Assembly: GCA_017940605.1 (NCBI GenBank)
Contig: JAGAYF010000039.1
Location: 50,846 to 114,845, forward strand
DNA from: Bacteroidaceae bacterium
GTDB lineage: Bacteria; Bacteroidota; Bacteroidia; Bacteroidales; Bacteroidaceae
Length of the DNA stretch: 64,000 nt
Direction: 5' to 3'
Shown: one piece after another, positions 1 through 7,872 of the stretch
How positions within the stretch are numbered: position 1 is the stretch's first letter
How the letters are laid out: every line of letters begins with the position of its first letter
The notes under the pieces: generated by a model
What the model saw: the letters and a program-made list of their open reading frames with translations, nothing else
The model's database searches: none
What the model was told of the DNA's origin: nothing
Translations under genes and position numbers: made by a program

Positions 1-532
1 CTGTTGCATCAGAAGAGCCCCATGATTTGGTGCGTGCAAAGAAAGTACATTGCTCCTTGGTCGTTGCGTAAATATTGCTCTGGCCACAAACCTCAACTAA
101 AGGATAGAAGTAGGTTTCGTCCTGCGGACCACAATTCTTCAAGTGGTAGGTAGGCTGCCCATCCACGGAATCGGCCTTGGTAATGTGCCAAATAGTCGCC
201 ATCTTAAGGTTACGGTCCAACTTATCTATGCCAAACAGTTCTATGTTTTTACTTGTCAGTGTATCCCGCAATGGTGTAACCATCGTTGTATTATAGCCTA
301 AGGACTTACTATACTTAATCAATAAGGCCCAGTCGGTCGTTGTCGTACCGTCTTTGTCTTCTTTTGTATCTGCACTTTTTGCATTTCGCAGAACCATTCG
401 GTAGTATCCATCCTTCACCTCTGTATTGACGTTCTTCGACGGATCATACACTGCCGCCATCGCCGTTTGTGCAATGCTCACAAAGCATGCCAGAAAGGCA
501 AGCCAAAAATAAAAAGTTTTTCTCATACGCAT
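1..532 (-). CDS. Secreted protein of unknown function, C-terminus cut by window edge
   Basis: An open frame runs from the ATG at 532 down to base 1 with no stop, so only the N-terminal 177 or so codons are present. The protein opens with MRMRKTFYFWLAFLACF, a clear signal peptide ending near QTAMA, so it is exported to the periplasm or surface. A second in-frame ATG at 526 is equally plausible as the start. The rest is soluble, polar and unfamiliar to me: no motif or family is recognisable. It starts 37 bp after the stop of the secreted protein encoded at 570-1133, so the two very likely form one transcription unit. I do not assign a function. The coding evidence is the long open frame, the signal peptide and the operon-like spacing. 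Confidence 0.75.
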   Translation of the reverse strand, partial: MRMRKTFYFWLAFLACFVSIAQTAMAAVYDPSKNVNTEVKDGYYRMVLRNAKSADTKEDKDGTTTTDWALLIKYSKSLGYNTTMVTPLRDTLTSKNIELFGIDKLDRNLKMATIWHITKADSVDGQPTYHLKNCGPQDETYFYPLVEVCGQSNIYATTKEQCTFFARTKSWGSSDAT

Positions 533-569
533 TTTGTTTTAGAAATTATTGTTGTTGTTTTTAGTTGAA

Positions 570-1133
570 TCATTCTTCCATTTCATATACTCGTACTTCC
601 GCATTCGAAATATCTAATGGATGCCCCACCCAATATTCGAATTTCCAAGAACTCACTTCATCTGGATTCATTAGAACATCCTGGCCTAAGAGTTCATCAT
701 ATTCATATATCGGAGTTATATGGGGTTTTTCCAAATATACACCTTCAGCTACATCCCATTCAAAATACTCTTCGTATTCTTCTGTATATTCTCCTCCATC
801 TCCTATGGGTATCCGCTCTACATTTCTATAGAAATATCCATCAGCCAACGATTCAGTCATTGTATAAGGGCCACCATGTTCCTCATCATTTAACTCATAG
901 GACCACTCAATACGATAATGATGTCCATCCTGATATACACTTGCATCGAAATATGGAATGTATGCCCGCCAAGGATATTCTGGACTACCGTCATCTTCAT
1001 CACCGGGAGAATCATCTACATATCTGGTCAGAGAATACGTCGCCACCAACGTTTCATTCGTCTGCGCCCACGCCATGAACGGAAAGCCCATGAGCATACA
1101 CGTCATCCATACTTTAAAGAATTGCTTTTTCAT
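570..1133 (-). CDS. Small secreted protein of unknown function
   Basis: This encodes 187 residues. The frame is open further upstream to 1223, but the only good start is the ATG at 1133, which begins MKKQFFKVWMTCML followed by a hydrophobic core and a signal-peptidase site near AWAQ. The upstream extension also runs into a -7 promoter box at 1223-1230. The mature part is acidic and aromatic, rich in Asp, Glu and Tyr, with no family I recognise. It is followed after 37 bp by another secreted protein (1-532), so a two-gene unit of exported proteins is likely. The base composition is more AT-rich than the genes from 3.6 kb on. The function is unknown. Confidence 0.7.
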   Translation of the reverse strand: MKKQFFKVWMTCMLMGFPFMAWAQTNETLVATYSLTRYVDDSPGDEDDGSPEYPWRAYIPYFDASVYQDGHHYRIEWSYELNDEEHGGPYTMTESLADGYFYRNVERIPIGDGGEYTEEYEEYFEWDVAEGVYLEKPHITPIYEYDELLGQDVLMNPDEVSSWKFEYWVGHPLDISNAEVRVYEMEE

Positions 1134-1222
1134 ATCCCTATACATATTTAAATAGATGTCTGAATCATCTTCTGTTCTTAACTTTATTTCCTTGGGTACA
1201 CGAGTTCGCGTTTTTAAGGTCA

Positions 1223-1230
1223 CAAAAATA
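1223..1230 (-). promoter_or_regulatory. -7 promoter box for the two secreted-protein genes
   Basis: The minus strand reads TATTTTTG, matching the Bacteroidetes -7 consensus TAnnTTTG. Transcription would start near 1216 and leave a leader of roughly 80 nt before the ATG at 1133. I see no convincing -33 element. Confidence 0.45.
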
Positions 1231-1332
1231 ATGTTTTCCCATCATACAAAGACGCATTTCCCACGAAAAAACATTCCTGCCTGCTCATTTTTCGCCTTTT
1301 TCGATAAAAACAAGTTGGAAAACCTTTTCATT

Positions 1333-1364
1333 TTTGGACGTTTTCATGTTATTTGTTATTTTTG
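1333..1364 (+). promoter_or_regulatory. Promoter of the Tat-signal FAD oxidoreductase
   Basis: TTTG at 1333-1336 (-33) and TATTTTTG at 1357-1364 (-7) are separated by 20 bp, the usual Bacteroidetes spacing. An upstream in-frame ATG at 1353 lies inside this promoter, which supports the start at 1401. Confidence 0.6.
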
Positions 1365-1400
1365 CAGCAAAATTTCCAAGAACAGTTCATCCTACCCCCT

Positions 1401-2726
1401 ATGAAACGCAGAGATTTCCTAAAGACAGCCCTGGCAAGTGCCGGCCTCATGGCCGCCGGACAAGAAACAACAACGGCCAAGAAGAAAGAAACCTTTCAGG
1501 AAGACGGAAAGTTTGTGACCGAACCCACGAAGCAGATACCCATCCTGCTGCGCACCGACGTGCTGGTGGTGGGCGGCGGGCCTGCCGGAACAGCAGCCGC
1601 CATTGCTGCCAGCCGCGGAGGGGCAGAAACCTGCCTGGTGGAACGCTACAATCACTTGGGCGGACTGTGGACGGGCGGCCTTATCCTGCCCTTGCTGTCG
1701 ACGCACGGTCTGGGACGCGACGGAAAGACGACGCGTGTCATACGGGGCATAGGACAGGAAATCACCGACCGCCTGAAAGAAAAGAACATGGTCATCTATG
1801 AGCGCAATCCGCTGGTCGACCCCGAGGCGGCCAAGTACATGCTGGACCGCATGATTGAGGAATCGGGGGTTAGGATGGTGTACCATGCATGGGCCACGGG
1901 GGCTATCATGGACGGCAGGACGATACGCGGCATCTTCATTGAGAGCAAGAGCGGCAGGCAGGCCATCCTGGCCAACGTGGTGATTGACTGCACGGGCGAC
2001 GGCGACGTGTTTCACTGGGCCGGCGAGAAATACAGGGAGGTACAGCACCGCATCTGCCTGCCAAGACGCTTTGGAAACGTGGACACCATTGACAAGAACG
2101 CCCCTGGGTACACAAAGCAAAAGTTGGGATGGAAGACACCGACCCCCAACACCTATGTGAAGTGGGAGGGTTCGAGTTCCGGACCCAAGTCCTCCTGCCT
2201 GGACGTCATGAACCTGAGCAAGCTGCAAGTGGAACACCGCAAGGCGGTGTGGGAAGAGTATGAAGCCATCAGGAAAACACCTGGGTATGAAAAGATATTC
2301 CTCATGGACACCGCCAGCCAGTTGGGCGTGCGCATGTCGCGCGTCATGGAGGGCGAATATCAGCTGACGCTGGAGGACAGCATGACCTACAAGCAATTTG
2401 ACGATGCCATTGGCATGAGTGGCTCGTGGACTTCCGTGCCCTATCACGGCGGAAAGATCAAGTCGAACGACCGTCCTTTCTGGCAAATCCCCTACCGTGC
2501 ACTGCTGCCCAAACACATTGACGGGCTACTAGCTGCAGGCCGCTGCTTCAGCTTTGATGATGGGTTGGTAGAGGATGCACGCGTCATCGGCACGTGCATC
2601 GTGACCGGACAAGGTGCGGGTGCTGCCGCCGCTGTGGCTATCAAGGAGAGCAACACGCCGCGACACATCAGCCGACACGCCCTGCGCCAACTCCTGTTGG
2701 AACAAAAAGTCCTCTTGGAAGCCTGA
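1401..2726 (+). CDS. Tat-exported FAD-dependent oxidoreductase (FAD_oxidored family)
   Basis: This encodes 441 residues. The N-terminus MKRRDFLKTALASAGLMAAG is a twin-arginine signal with the RRDFLK motif, so a folded flavoprotein is probably exported. Residues about 50-85 hold the dinucleotide-binding fold: VLVVGGGPAGTAAAIAASRG, then an acidic residue closing the second strand (LVERYNHLGG). A later segment, VIDCTGDGDVFHWAG, and the C-terminal LLAAGRCFSFDDGLVEDARV are the other FAD-contacting blocks typical of PF12831-type proteins. The substrate is unknown; relatives include thiazole-synthase-like and geranylgeranyl-reductase-like flavoproteins. It appears monocistronic, with its own promoter at 1333-1364 and a gene-free region behind it. 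Two other members of this family lie in the window (23354-25201 and 42354-43661), but both lack a Tat signal and both neighbour a symporter. Confidence 0.85.
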   Translation: MKRRDFLKTALASAGLMAAGQETTTAKKKETFQEDGKFVTEPTKQIPILLRTDVLVVGGGPAGTAAAIAASRGGAETCLVERYNHLGGLWTGGLILPLLSTHGLGRDGKTTRVIRGIGQEITDRLKEKNMVIYERNPLVDPEAAKYMLDRMIEESGVRMVYHAWATGAIMDGRTIRGIFIESKSGRQAILANVVIDCTGDGDVFHWAGEKYREVQHRICLPRRFGNVDTIDKNAPGYTKQKLGWKTPTPNTYVKWEGSSSGPKSSCLDVMNLSKLQVEHRKAVWEEYEAIRKTPGYEKIFLMDTASQLGVRMSRVMEGEYQLTLEDSMTYKQFDDAIGMSGSWTSVPYHGGKIKSNDRPFWQIPYRALLPKHIDGLLAAGRCFSFDDGLVEDARVIGTCIVTGQGAGAAAAVAIKESNTPRHISRHALRQLLLEQKVLLEA

Positions 2727-2816
2727 CCTGCCAGCCACATTCCTCCGTTTCTCCTCGTACATACGCCATAGGGACAGACACTCCTCAGTCACTTCTCGTA
2801 CACATGACCTGAAGAT

Positions 2817-2969
2817 ACACACTCCTCAGTCACTTCGTGACAGCTCCCCTATCTTAGGGGAGCAATTTGCTCCTTTAACTTAGACAGAGGGGTCTCTTAA
2901 ATATCGAAACTCTTCCCTTAAGCTAGGGGAAGTGGCCCTAGGGCCGATGGGGTGTGGCGGTGAGTCACC
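2817..2969. repeat. REP-like palindromic element, copy 1
   Basis: About 153 bp beginning CACTCCTCAGTCACTTCG and ending GGTGAGTCACC. It is built from nested hairpins: GTCAC/GTGAC at the left end, GCTCCCCTA/TAGGGGAGC, a second CCCTTA/TAGGGG-type stem, GGCCC/GGGCC, and a closing GGTGA/TCACC. Copy 2 lies 38 bp downstream in the same orientation and shares an uninterrupted identical core of more than 45 bp. No open frame is associated with it, so it is a non-autonomous repeat. Confidence 0.8.
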
Positions 2970-3007
2970 GCGAGCAATTTACTATATGGTGCATTCTCCT
3001 TTTAAGC

Positions 3008-3161
3008 ACACACTCCTCAGCCACTCCGTGACAGCTCCCCTAGCTTAGGGGAGCAATTTGCTCCTTTAACTTAGACAGAGGGGTCTCTTAAATATCGAGA
3101 CTCTTCCCCTAAGATAGGGGAAGTGGCCCGTAGGGCCGAAGGAGTGTGTCGGTGAGTCACC
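3008..3161. repeat. REP-like palindromic element, copy 2
   Basis: The same element as at 2817-2969, and better preserved. CACACTCC at 3009-3016 pairs with GGAGTGTG at 3141-3148 as an outer stem. Inside are CTCCCCTA/TAGGGGAG and TTCCCCTA/TAGGGGAA hairpins and GGCCCGTAGGGCC. A shorter degenerate relative follows at about 3199-3274 (CACTTCTCAGTCACTT, then a CCCTCTA/TAGAGGG hairpin). Confidence 0.8.
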
Positions 3162-3285
3162 ACAGGCATACTGCTGCGCCCATGGCACAGACAACAAGTA
3201 ACACACTTCTCAGTCACTTCTCACAACACACGCCCCCGACCCTGCGGGTCACCCCCTCTAACTTAGAGGGGTAATTTAGTTGCGC

Positions 3286-3355
3286 AAAAAAACTCGGGGA
3301 CTTTTTTAAAAAACTCCCCGAGTTTTTTAAAATTACTCCCTCTAATTTCCAACTT
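3286..3355. repeat. Hairpin repeat with poly-A/T arms, copy A
   Basis: AAAAAACTCGGGGA and TCCCCGAGTTTTTT form a perfect 14-bp stem. The loop itself contains TTTTTTAAAAAA, which can extend the stem past one mismatch. It is followed by AATTACTCCCTCTAATTT. The same structure and the same right flank recur at 61878-61948, but with the GC core of the arms exchanged. It could act as a bidirectional terminator, though no gene ends nearby. Confidence 0.75.
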
Positions 3356-3394
3356 ACTCCTACTTAGGTTCAACCTTAGTCTGCACTCTTTTCT

Positions 3395-3436
3395 GCAAGG
3401 ACGGAAAAGGCCATGCCTTACAGGGTCTCGTCCTGC
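3395..3436 (+). other. Possible structured RNA or hairpin upstream of proC
   Basis: GCAAGGACG at 3395-3403 can pair with CGTCCTGC at 3429-3436 with one bulged A, enclosing GGC/GCC. A smaller AGGTT/AACCT hairpin precedes it. It lies about 175 bp upstream of the proC -7 box, so it is unlikely to be part of the proC leader. No riboswitch class is recognised. Confidence 0.2.
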
Positions 3437-3610
3437 ACATTCCCCATGAAAGATGAGCAGACAAAGGGAACGAGCGGGAATTTTTATGCAAGAAACCGTT
3501 TCATGTGAAAATCATCCCTATTCTTAGCAATAATGGGTATTCCCATCAACATTTATCTATACGGGAAAACAAAAAAAGTCTACATTTTTCAGCAAAAAAG
3601 CAATTTTCAG

Positions 3611-3618
3611 TAATTTTG
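3611..3618 (+). promoter_or_regulatory. -7 promoter box of the proline operon
   Basis: TAATTTTG matches the TAnnTTTG consensus, 30 bp before the proC ATG. The -33 region is AT-rich with no clear TTTG. No other promoter-like box is obvious before the following four genes, which supports one operon. Confidence 0.5.
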
Positions 3619-3648
3619 TAATGAACAAAATAAGCCTTTTACAGAACA

Positions 3649-4440
3649 ATGAAGATTAGCATTATAGGAGCAGGTGCCATGGGTGGTGCTATTGCAGAGG
3701 GGCTGTTGAAAGTCCACGACTTTGACAACGCCGGTTTGTGCGTGGCCGATGCCAGCAAAGAAGTTTTGAAACGGTTTGCCGACCGTGGCATACGCACGAC
3801 GACGGACAACCATGCAGCCGTACAGGGGGCTGACGTGGTCATGGTGGTCGTCAAACCCTGGATAACCGAACGTGTGCTCCTGCAAATCAAGGATGCGCTC
3901 CAATATGACCGGCAAATGCTGGTCGTAGTGGCTGCCGGCATCACATCGGGCCAAATCAACGGCTGGCTGGAAAAGGATGGTCAGCCCGCACTGCCACCCT
4001 ACTTCCTGGTCATTCCCAACATTGGCATCAGCGAACTGAGTTCCATGACCTTTATCGTTCCCGTGAAAGCCAGTGATGCCCAGACGGCCTGCATCAGCGG
4101 CCTGTTTGACAAGATGGGGAGTTCGCTGGTCACGGAAGAAAGGCTGCTGGGGGCAGGCACAACGCTGGCCTCATGCGGCATAGCCTATGCACTGCGGTAC
4201 ATCAGGGCCGCCGTGGAGGGCGGAGTGGAACTGGGATTCAAAGCTCAGGATGCCCAGCGCATCGTAAGTCAGACAGTGAAAGGCGCAGTGGAACTGCTGC
4301 AGGCCACAGGTGCCCATCCTGAATCACTGATAGACCAAGTGACCACGCCAGGAGGCGTGACCATCAAGGGACTGAACGAAATGGAACATGCCGGATTCTC
4401 CAGTGCGGTCATACGCGGGCTGAAGGCCGGTGCAAAATAA
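3649..4440 (+). CDS. proC: Pyrroline-5-carboxylate reductase
   Basis: This encodes 263 residues, a normal length for ProC. It catalyses the last step of proline synthesis, the NAD(P)H-dependent reduction of 1-pyrroline-5-carboxylate to proline in the cytosol. The N-terminus MKISIIGAGAMGGAIAEGLL is the Rossmann nucleotide-binding motif. The C-terminal dimerisation domain has the family signature, including GAGTTLASCGIAYALRYI and DQVTTPGGVTIKGLNEME (the TPGG motif, about residue 225). It is the first gene of an operon whose last two genes are proB and proA, so the proline branch is complete here. An 81-bp gap separates it from the XRE/cupin gene. Confidence 0.95.
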   Translation: MKISIIGAGAMGGAIAEGLLKVHDFDNAGLCVADASKEVLKRFADRGIRTTTDNHAAVQGADVVMVVVKPWITERVLLQIKDALQYDRQMLVVVAAGITSGQINGWLEKDGQPALPPYFLVIPNIGISELSSMTFIVPVKASDAQTACISGLFDKMGSSLVTEERLLGAGTTLASCGIAYALRYIRAAVEGGVELGFKAQDAQRIVSQTVKGAVELLQATGAHPESLIDQVTTPGGVTIKGLNEMEHAGFSSAVIRGLKAGAK

Positions 4441-4521
4441 GGACATCCCCCCAACGCAGGCAGGGCCGGGTTGCGATGAGAGCCCCAAAAATCCGACGAT
4501 GCCTGAAATATCCATTACAAC

Positions 4522-5076
4522 ATGAATGATGCCATCAAACAAATAGGACAACGCCTGAAAGGGCTGCGGGAAGTGCTGGACATCCCGGCCAAGGAGATAG
4601 CGGAACTGTGCGACATCTCGCTGGAACACTACGAGAAGATAGAAGCAGGCGAAGCCGACCCCTCGGTGTACCGACTGAGCAAGATATCGAAGCGATTCGG
4701 CATTGACCTGAACGTCCTGCTGTTCGGCGAAGAACCGAATGCCAGCCGATACTTCCTGACACGCAGCGGACAAGGCATGAGCGTGGACAGGCGGAAGGGC
4801 TATGAATTCAAGAACCTGGCCCACGGATTCAGAGGACGCAAGGTAGAACCCTTCATGACCAAGGTTGATCCGCTCCCCAACGGGGAAAGGCACAGCCAAA
4901 ACGTACATGACGGGCAGGAATTTGACTTCGTGTTCCGCGGTCACCTGGAAGTCGTGATCGGCGACAAGGTCATGGACCTGCACCCAGGGGACAGCATCTA
5001 CTTCGACGCCCACCAACCGCATTGCTTTCAGGCCCTGGACAACGAACCTGTCTATTTCCTGGCAATCATCATATAG
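4522..5076 (+). CDS. XRE-family transcriptional regulator with C-terminal cupin domain
   Basis: This encodes 184 residues. Residues about 5-65 form a helix-turn-helix of the XRE/Cro type (LRDVLD-like helix, then IAELCDISLEHYEKIEAGEA and SVYRLSKISKRFGI). Residues about 100-180 form a small cupin barrel with NVHDGQEFDFVFRGHLEV and LHPGDSIYFDAHQPHCF, which contains the His and Glu residues that commonly hold a metal or a small ligand. This design usually senses a small molecule and controls the adjacent gene. Here the acyl-CoA ligase starts 17 bp after its stop, so that gene is the probable target or functional partner. It sits inside the proline operon. The ligand is unknown. Confidence 0.9.
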   Translation: MNDAIKQIGQRLKGLREVLDIPAKEIAELCDISLEHYEKIEAGEADPSVYRLSKISKRFGIDLNVLLFGEEPNASRYFLTRSGQGMSVDRRKGYEFKNLAHGFRGRKVEPFMTKVDPLPNGERHSQNVHDGQEFDFVFRGHLEVVIGDKVMDLHPGDSIYFDAHQPHCFQALDNEPVYFLAIII

Positions 5077-5093
5077 AAAAGACCTACAAGAAA

Positions 5094-6752
5094 ATGATTG
5101 AACGATTTCTGAAACAGACCCAATTCACTTCACAGGAAGACTACATAAAAAACCTGCACTTCAACATTCCCGAAAACTTCAACTTTGCCTATGACGTCAT
5201 GGACGAATGGGCACGGGAACGGCCACAAAAGAAGGCCCTCATCTGGACCAACGAGGAAGATGAGTGCATTGCATTCACATTTGAAGACCTGAAAAAGCAA
5301 AGCGACCGTGCCGCCAGCTACTTCATGAGCCTGGGCATCGGCAAGGGGGACATGGTGATGCTCATACTGAAGCGCAGGTATGAATTCTGGCTCTCCATCC
5401 TGGCATTGTGCAAGATTGGGGCGGTGGCCATCCCTGCCACGCACATGTTGACGGCCCATGACATTGTGTACCGCAACAACCGAGCCAGCGTGAAGGCCAT
5501 CATCTGCGTGGGCGACGAATACGTATTGGAACAAGTGCAGGCTGCCCAAGCCGACAGCCCGACGGTAAAGACGCTTGTCAGCGTAGGACCGCACGTACCC
5601 GAGGGCTTCCACGACTGGCACAAGGAGTGGGATGACGCACCAGCCTTTGTCAGGCCTGCCCGGGGCAACCGCAATGAGGATATCATGATGATGTACTTTA
5701 CCAGCGGCACAAGCGGCGAACCCAAGATGGTGGCGCACGACTTCCTCTATGCATTGGGCCACCTGACAACGGGTGCTTTCTGGCATAACCTGAGCGAAGA
5801 CAGCATTCACCTGACCGTGGCCGACACGGGATGGGGGAAAGCGGCATGGGGCAAGCTGTACGGCCAATGGTTCGTGGGGGCTGCCATCTTTGTGTTTGAC
5901 CACGAAAAATTCACAGCCGACAAAATCCTGCACAAGATAGAGCAATACCACATTACCTCGCTGTGCGCCCCGCCTACGGTGTACCGTTTCCTGGTACATG
6001 AGGACTTCTCGCAATATGACCTGTCCTCACTGCGATATTGCTGCACCGCAGGCGAAGCACTGAACGCCGCCGTGTACAAGAAGTTCCTGGACCTGACGGG
6101 CATAGAACTGAAGGAGGGATTCGGACAGACGGAAACGACCATGACGCTGGGCACAATGCCGTGGATCAAGCCGAAACCAGGCAGCATGGGGATGCCCAAC
6201 CCGCAATATGACATAGACCTGCTGCGTGCAGACGGGACTCCCTGTGAAGACGGAGAGAAAGGGGAAATCGTGGTCAGGACGGGCGATCATAAGCCCATAG
6301 GCTTGTTCAAGGAATACTACAGGGACGCAGAACTGACACGGCAAGTGTGGCACGACGGCATCTACTACACAGGCGACGTGGCCTGGAGAGACGAAGATGG
6401 CTACTACTGGTTCGTGGGACGCGTGGATGATGTCATCAAAAGCAGCGGCTACCGCATAGGTCCCTTCGAGGTGGAGAGCGCACTGATGACGCATCCCAGC
6501 GTAGTGGAATGCGCCATTACGGGCGTGCCCGATGAAATACGCGGCATGGTGGTCAAAGCTACCGTCGTACTCAGCAAGGGATGGAAAGACAAGGCCGGAC
6601 CTGAACTGATAGCGGAACTGCAAAACCACGTCAAGCACGAGACCGCTCCCTACAAGTACCCACGCATCATTGAGTTTGTGGACGAACTGCCCAAGACCAT
6701 CAGCGGAAAGATTCGCCGCGTGGAGATACGCAAAAACGACAACGCATCATAG
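5094..6752 (+). CDS. AMP-dependent acyl-CoA synthetase (acetate or medium-chain acid--CoA ligase)
   Basis: This encodes 552 residues from the ATG at 5094. The frame is open upstream to 5022, but that part overlaps the regulator gene. It activates a carboxylic acid with ATP to an acyl-adenylate and then an acyl-CoA. Diagnostic blocks are the phosphate-binding motif MYFTSGTSGEPKMVAHD (about residue 200), GFGQTETT, and YYTGDVAWRDEDGYYWFVGR with the hinge Asp, then SSGYRIGPFEVESAL. The C-terminal PKTISGKIRRVEIR holds the catalytic lysine that is the acetylation site in acetyl-CoA synthetases. It resembles the medium-chain (MACS) group more than Acs by length. It sits 17 bp after the XRE/cupin regulator and 28 bp before proB. 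The acid it activates cannot be read from the sequence. Confidence 0.9.
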   Translation: MIERFLKQTQFTSQEDYIKNLHFNIPENFNFAYDVMDEWARERPQKKALIWTNEEDECIAFTFEDLKKQSDRAASYFMSLGIGKGDMVMLILKRRYEFWLSILALCKIGAVAIPATHMLTAHDIVYRNNRASVKAIICVGDEYVLEQVQAAQADSPTVKTLVSVGPHVPEGFHDWHKEWDDAPAFVRPARGNRNEDIMMMYFTSGTSGEPKMVAHDFLYALGHLTTGAFWHNLSEDSIHLTVADTGWGKAAWGKLYGQWFVGAAIFVFDHEKFTADKILHKIEQYHITSLCAPPTVYRFLVHEDFSQYDLSSLRYCCTAGEALNAAVYKKFLDLTGIELKEGFGQTETTMTLGTMPWIKPKPGSMGMPNPQYDIDLLRADGTPCEDGEKGEIVVRTGDHKPIGLFKEYYRDAELTRQVWHDGIYYTGDVAWRDEDGYYWFVGRVDDVIKSSGYRIGPFEVESALMTHPSVVECAITGVPDEIRGMVVKATVVLSKGWKDKAGPELIAELQNHVKHETAPYKYPRIIEFVDELPKTISGKIRRVEIRKNDNAS

Positions 6753-6780
6753 GGTAAACACCCCAACATCTTCCTGCACC

Positions 6781-7851
6781 ATGAACAATAACGCAAAGAA
6801 AAGAATCGTAGTGAAAGTGGGCAGCAATGTGCTGACCCGCCCCAACGGCAAGCTGGACGTGACACGCATGTCGGCCATCGTGGACCAAATAGCGTGGCTG
6901 CGACAGAATGGCTATGAAGTCATCCTGGTATCCAGTGGTTCGATAGCCAGCGGAAGGAGCGAACTAAAGGTGAACAAGAAGCTGGGCAGCGTGGAACAAC
7001 GGCAATTGTTCTCGGCCGTGGGACAGGCCAAGCTCATTAGCTTGTATTATGACCTGTTCAGAGAATACAACATACACGCCGGACAGGTGCTGACCATGAA
7101 GGAAAGCTTTGGGACAAGGCAGGAATACCTGAACCAACGGGCCTGCATGGAGGTCATGCTGGAGAACGGCGTGATTCCCATCGTTAACGAGAACGACACC
7201 GTGAGCGTAACGGAACTGATGTTTACCGACAACGACGAACTGTCGGGGCTAATCGCATCGATGATGGGGGCAGAGACCCTGATTATCCTCAGCAACGTGG
7301 ACGGAATATACAATGCGGACAAGCAGGTGATACGCGAAATCCGCACCGGCGAGAGCGTGACGCAGCACATCAAGACGGAGAAAAGCAGTTTCGGCCGCGG
7401 GGGCATGCTGACGAAGTGCCACATTGCCCGACAGGTGGCCGAGGAAGGCATCAGCGTCATCATTGCCAACGGAAAGAAGGAAAACATCCTCATACAACTG
7501 ATAAAGAATCCTGCCGAAACCCTACACACCCGCTTCCTGCCCAACGAGGAAGGCATCTCCAACGTCAAGAAATGGATTGCCCACAGCAGCAGCTTTGCCA
7601 AGGGGGAAGTGCGCATCAACACGCAAGCCCAGAAAGCACTGCTGGGAAAAGAAGCCACCAGCCTGCTGATGGTGGGAGTGACTGGCATTGCAGGAGACTT
7701 TGAAGAGGGAGACATCATTCACATCATCAATGAAAATGGGGAGCACATTGCCATAGGACGCTCGGGATACAGCAGCGAAGAAGCCCGCCGGCTCATAGGG
7801 GAACACAATGTAAGGCCCTTGGTACACTACAACTATCTATACATAGAATAA
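6781..7851 (+). CDS. proB: Glutamate 5-kinase
   Basis: This encodes 356 residues starting at the ATG at 6781; the longer open frame lies within the preceding gene. It phosphorylates glutamate to glutamyl-5-phosphate, the committed step of proline synthesis. The amino-acid-kinase domain shows KKRIVVKVGSNVLT, ILVSSGSIASG and NENDTVSVTELMFTDNDELS, with ETLIILSNVDGIY. The last 80 or so residues (from about 275) match a PUA domain (VRINTQAQKALLGKEATSLL), as in the long form of ProB. The gene lies 28 bp after the acyl-CoA ligase and 21 bp before proA. Feedback inhibition by proline is usual for the family but cannot be judged here. Confidence 0.95.
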   Translation: MNNNAKKRIVVKVGSNVLTRPNGKLDVTRMSAIVDQIAWLRQNGYEVILVSSGSIASGRSELKVNKKLGSVEQRQLFSAVGQAKLISLYYDLFREYNIHAGQVLTMKESFGTRQEYLNQRACMEVMLENGVIPIVNENDTVSVTELMFTDNDELSGLIASMMGAETLIILSNVDGIYNADKQVIREIRTGESVTQHIKTEKSSFGRGGMLTKCHIARQVAEEGISVIIANGKKENILIQLIKNPAETLHTRFLPNEEGISNVKKWIAHSSSFAKGEVRINTQAQKALLGKEATSLLMVGVTGIAGDFEEGDIIHIINENGEHIAIGRSGYSSEEARRLIGEHNVRPLVHYNYLYIE

Positions 7852-7872
7852 ACCGTTTCATTCCTACACATC

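Larger units (their letters stand above)
2727..3648. other. Gene-free intergenic region with repeats
   Basis: No credible gene is present between the FAD oxidoreductase and proC. The stretch holds two copies of a REP-like palindromic element, a degenerate relative near 3199-3274, a hairpin repeat at 3286-3355 and a potentially structured element at 3395-3436. Short open frames here overlap the repeats and look like chance. Confidence 0.7.

Noticed and set aside
1419-2516. A 365-codon open frame antisense to the FAD oxidoreductase
   Set aside because: Shadow of a GC-rich gene. The sense frame has the flavin motifs and a promoter, and the antisense protein has no recognisable motif.
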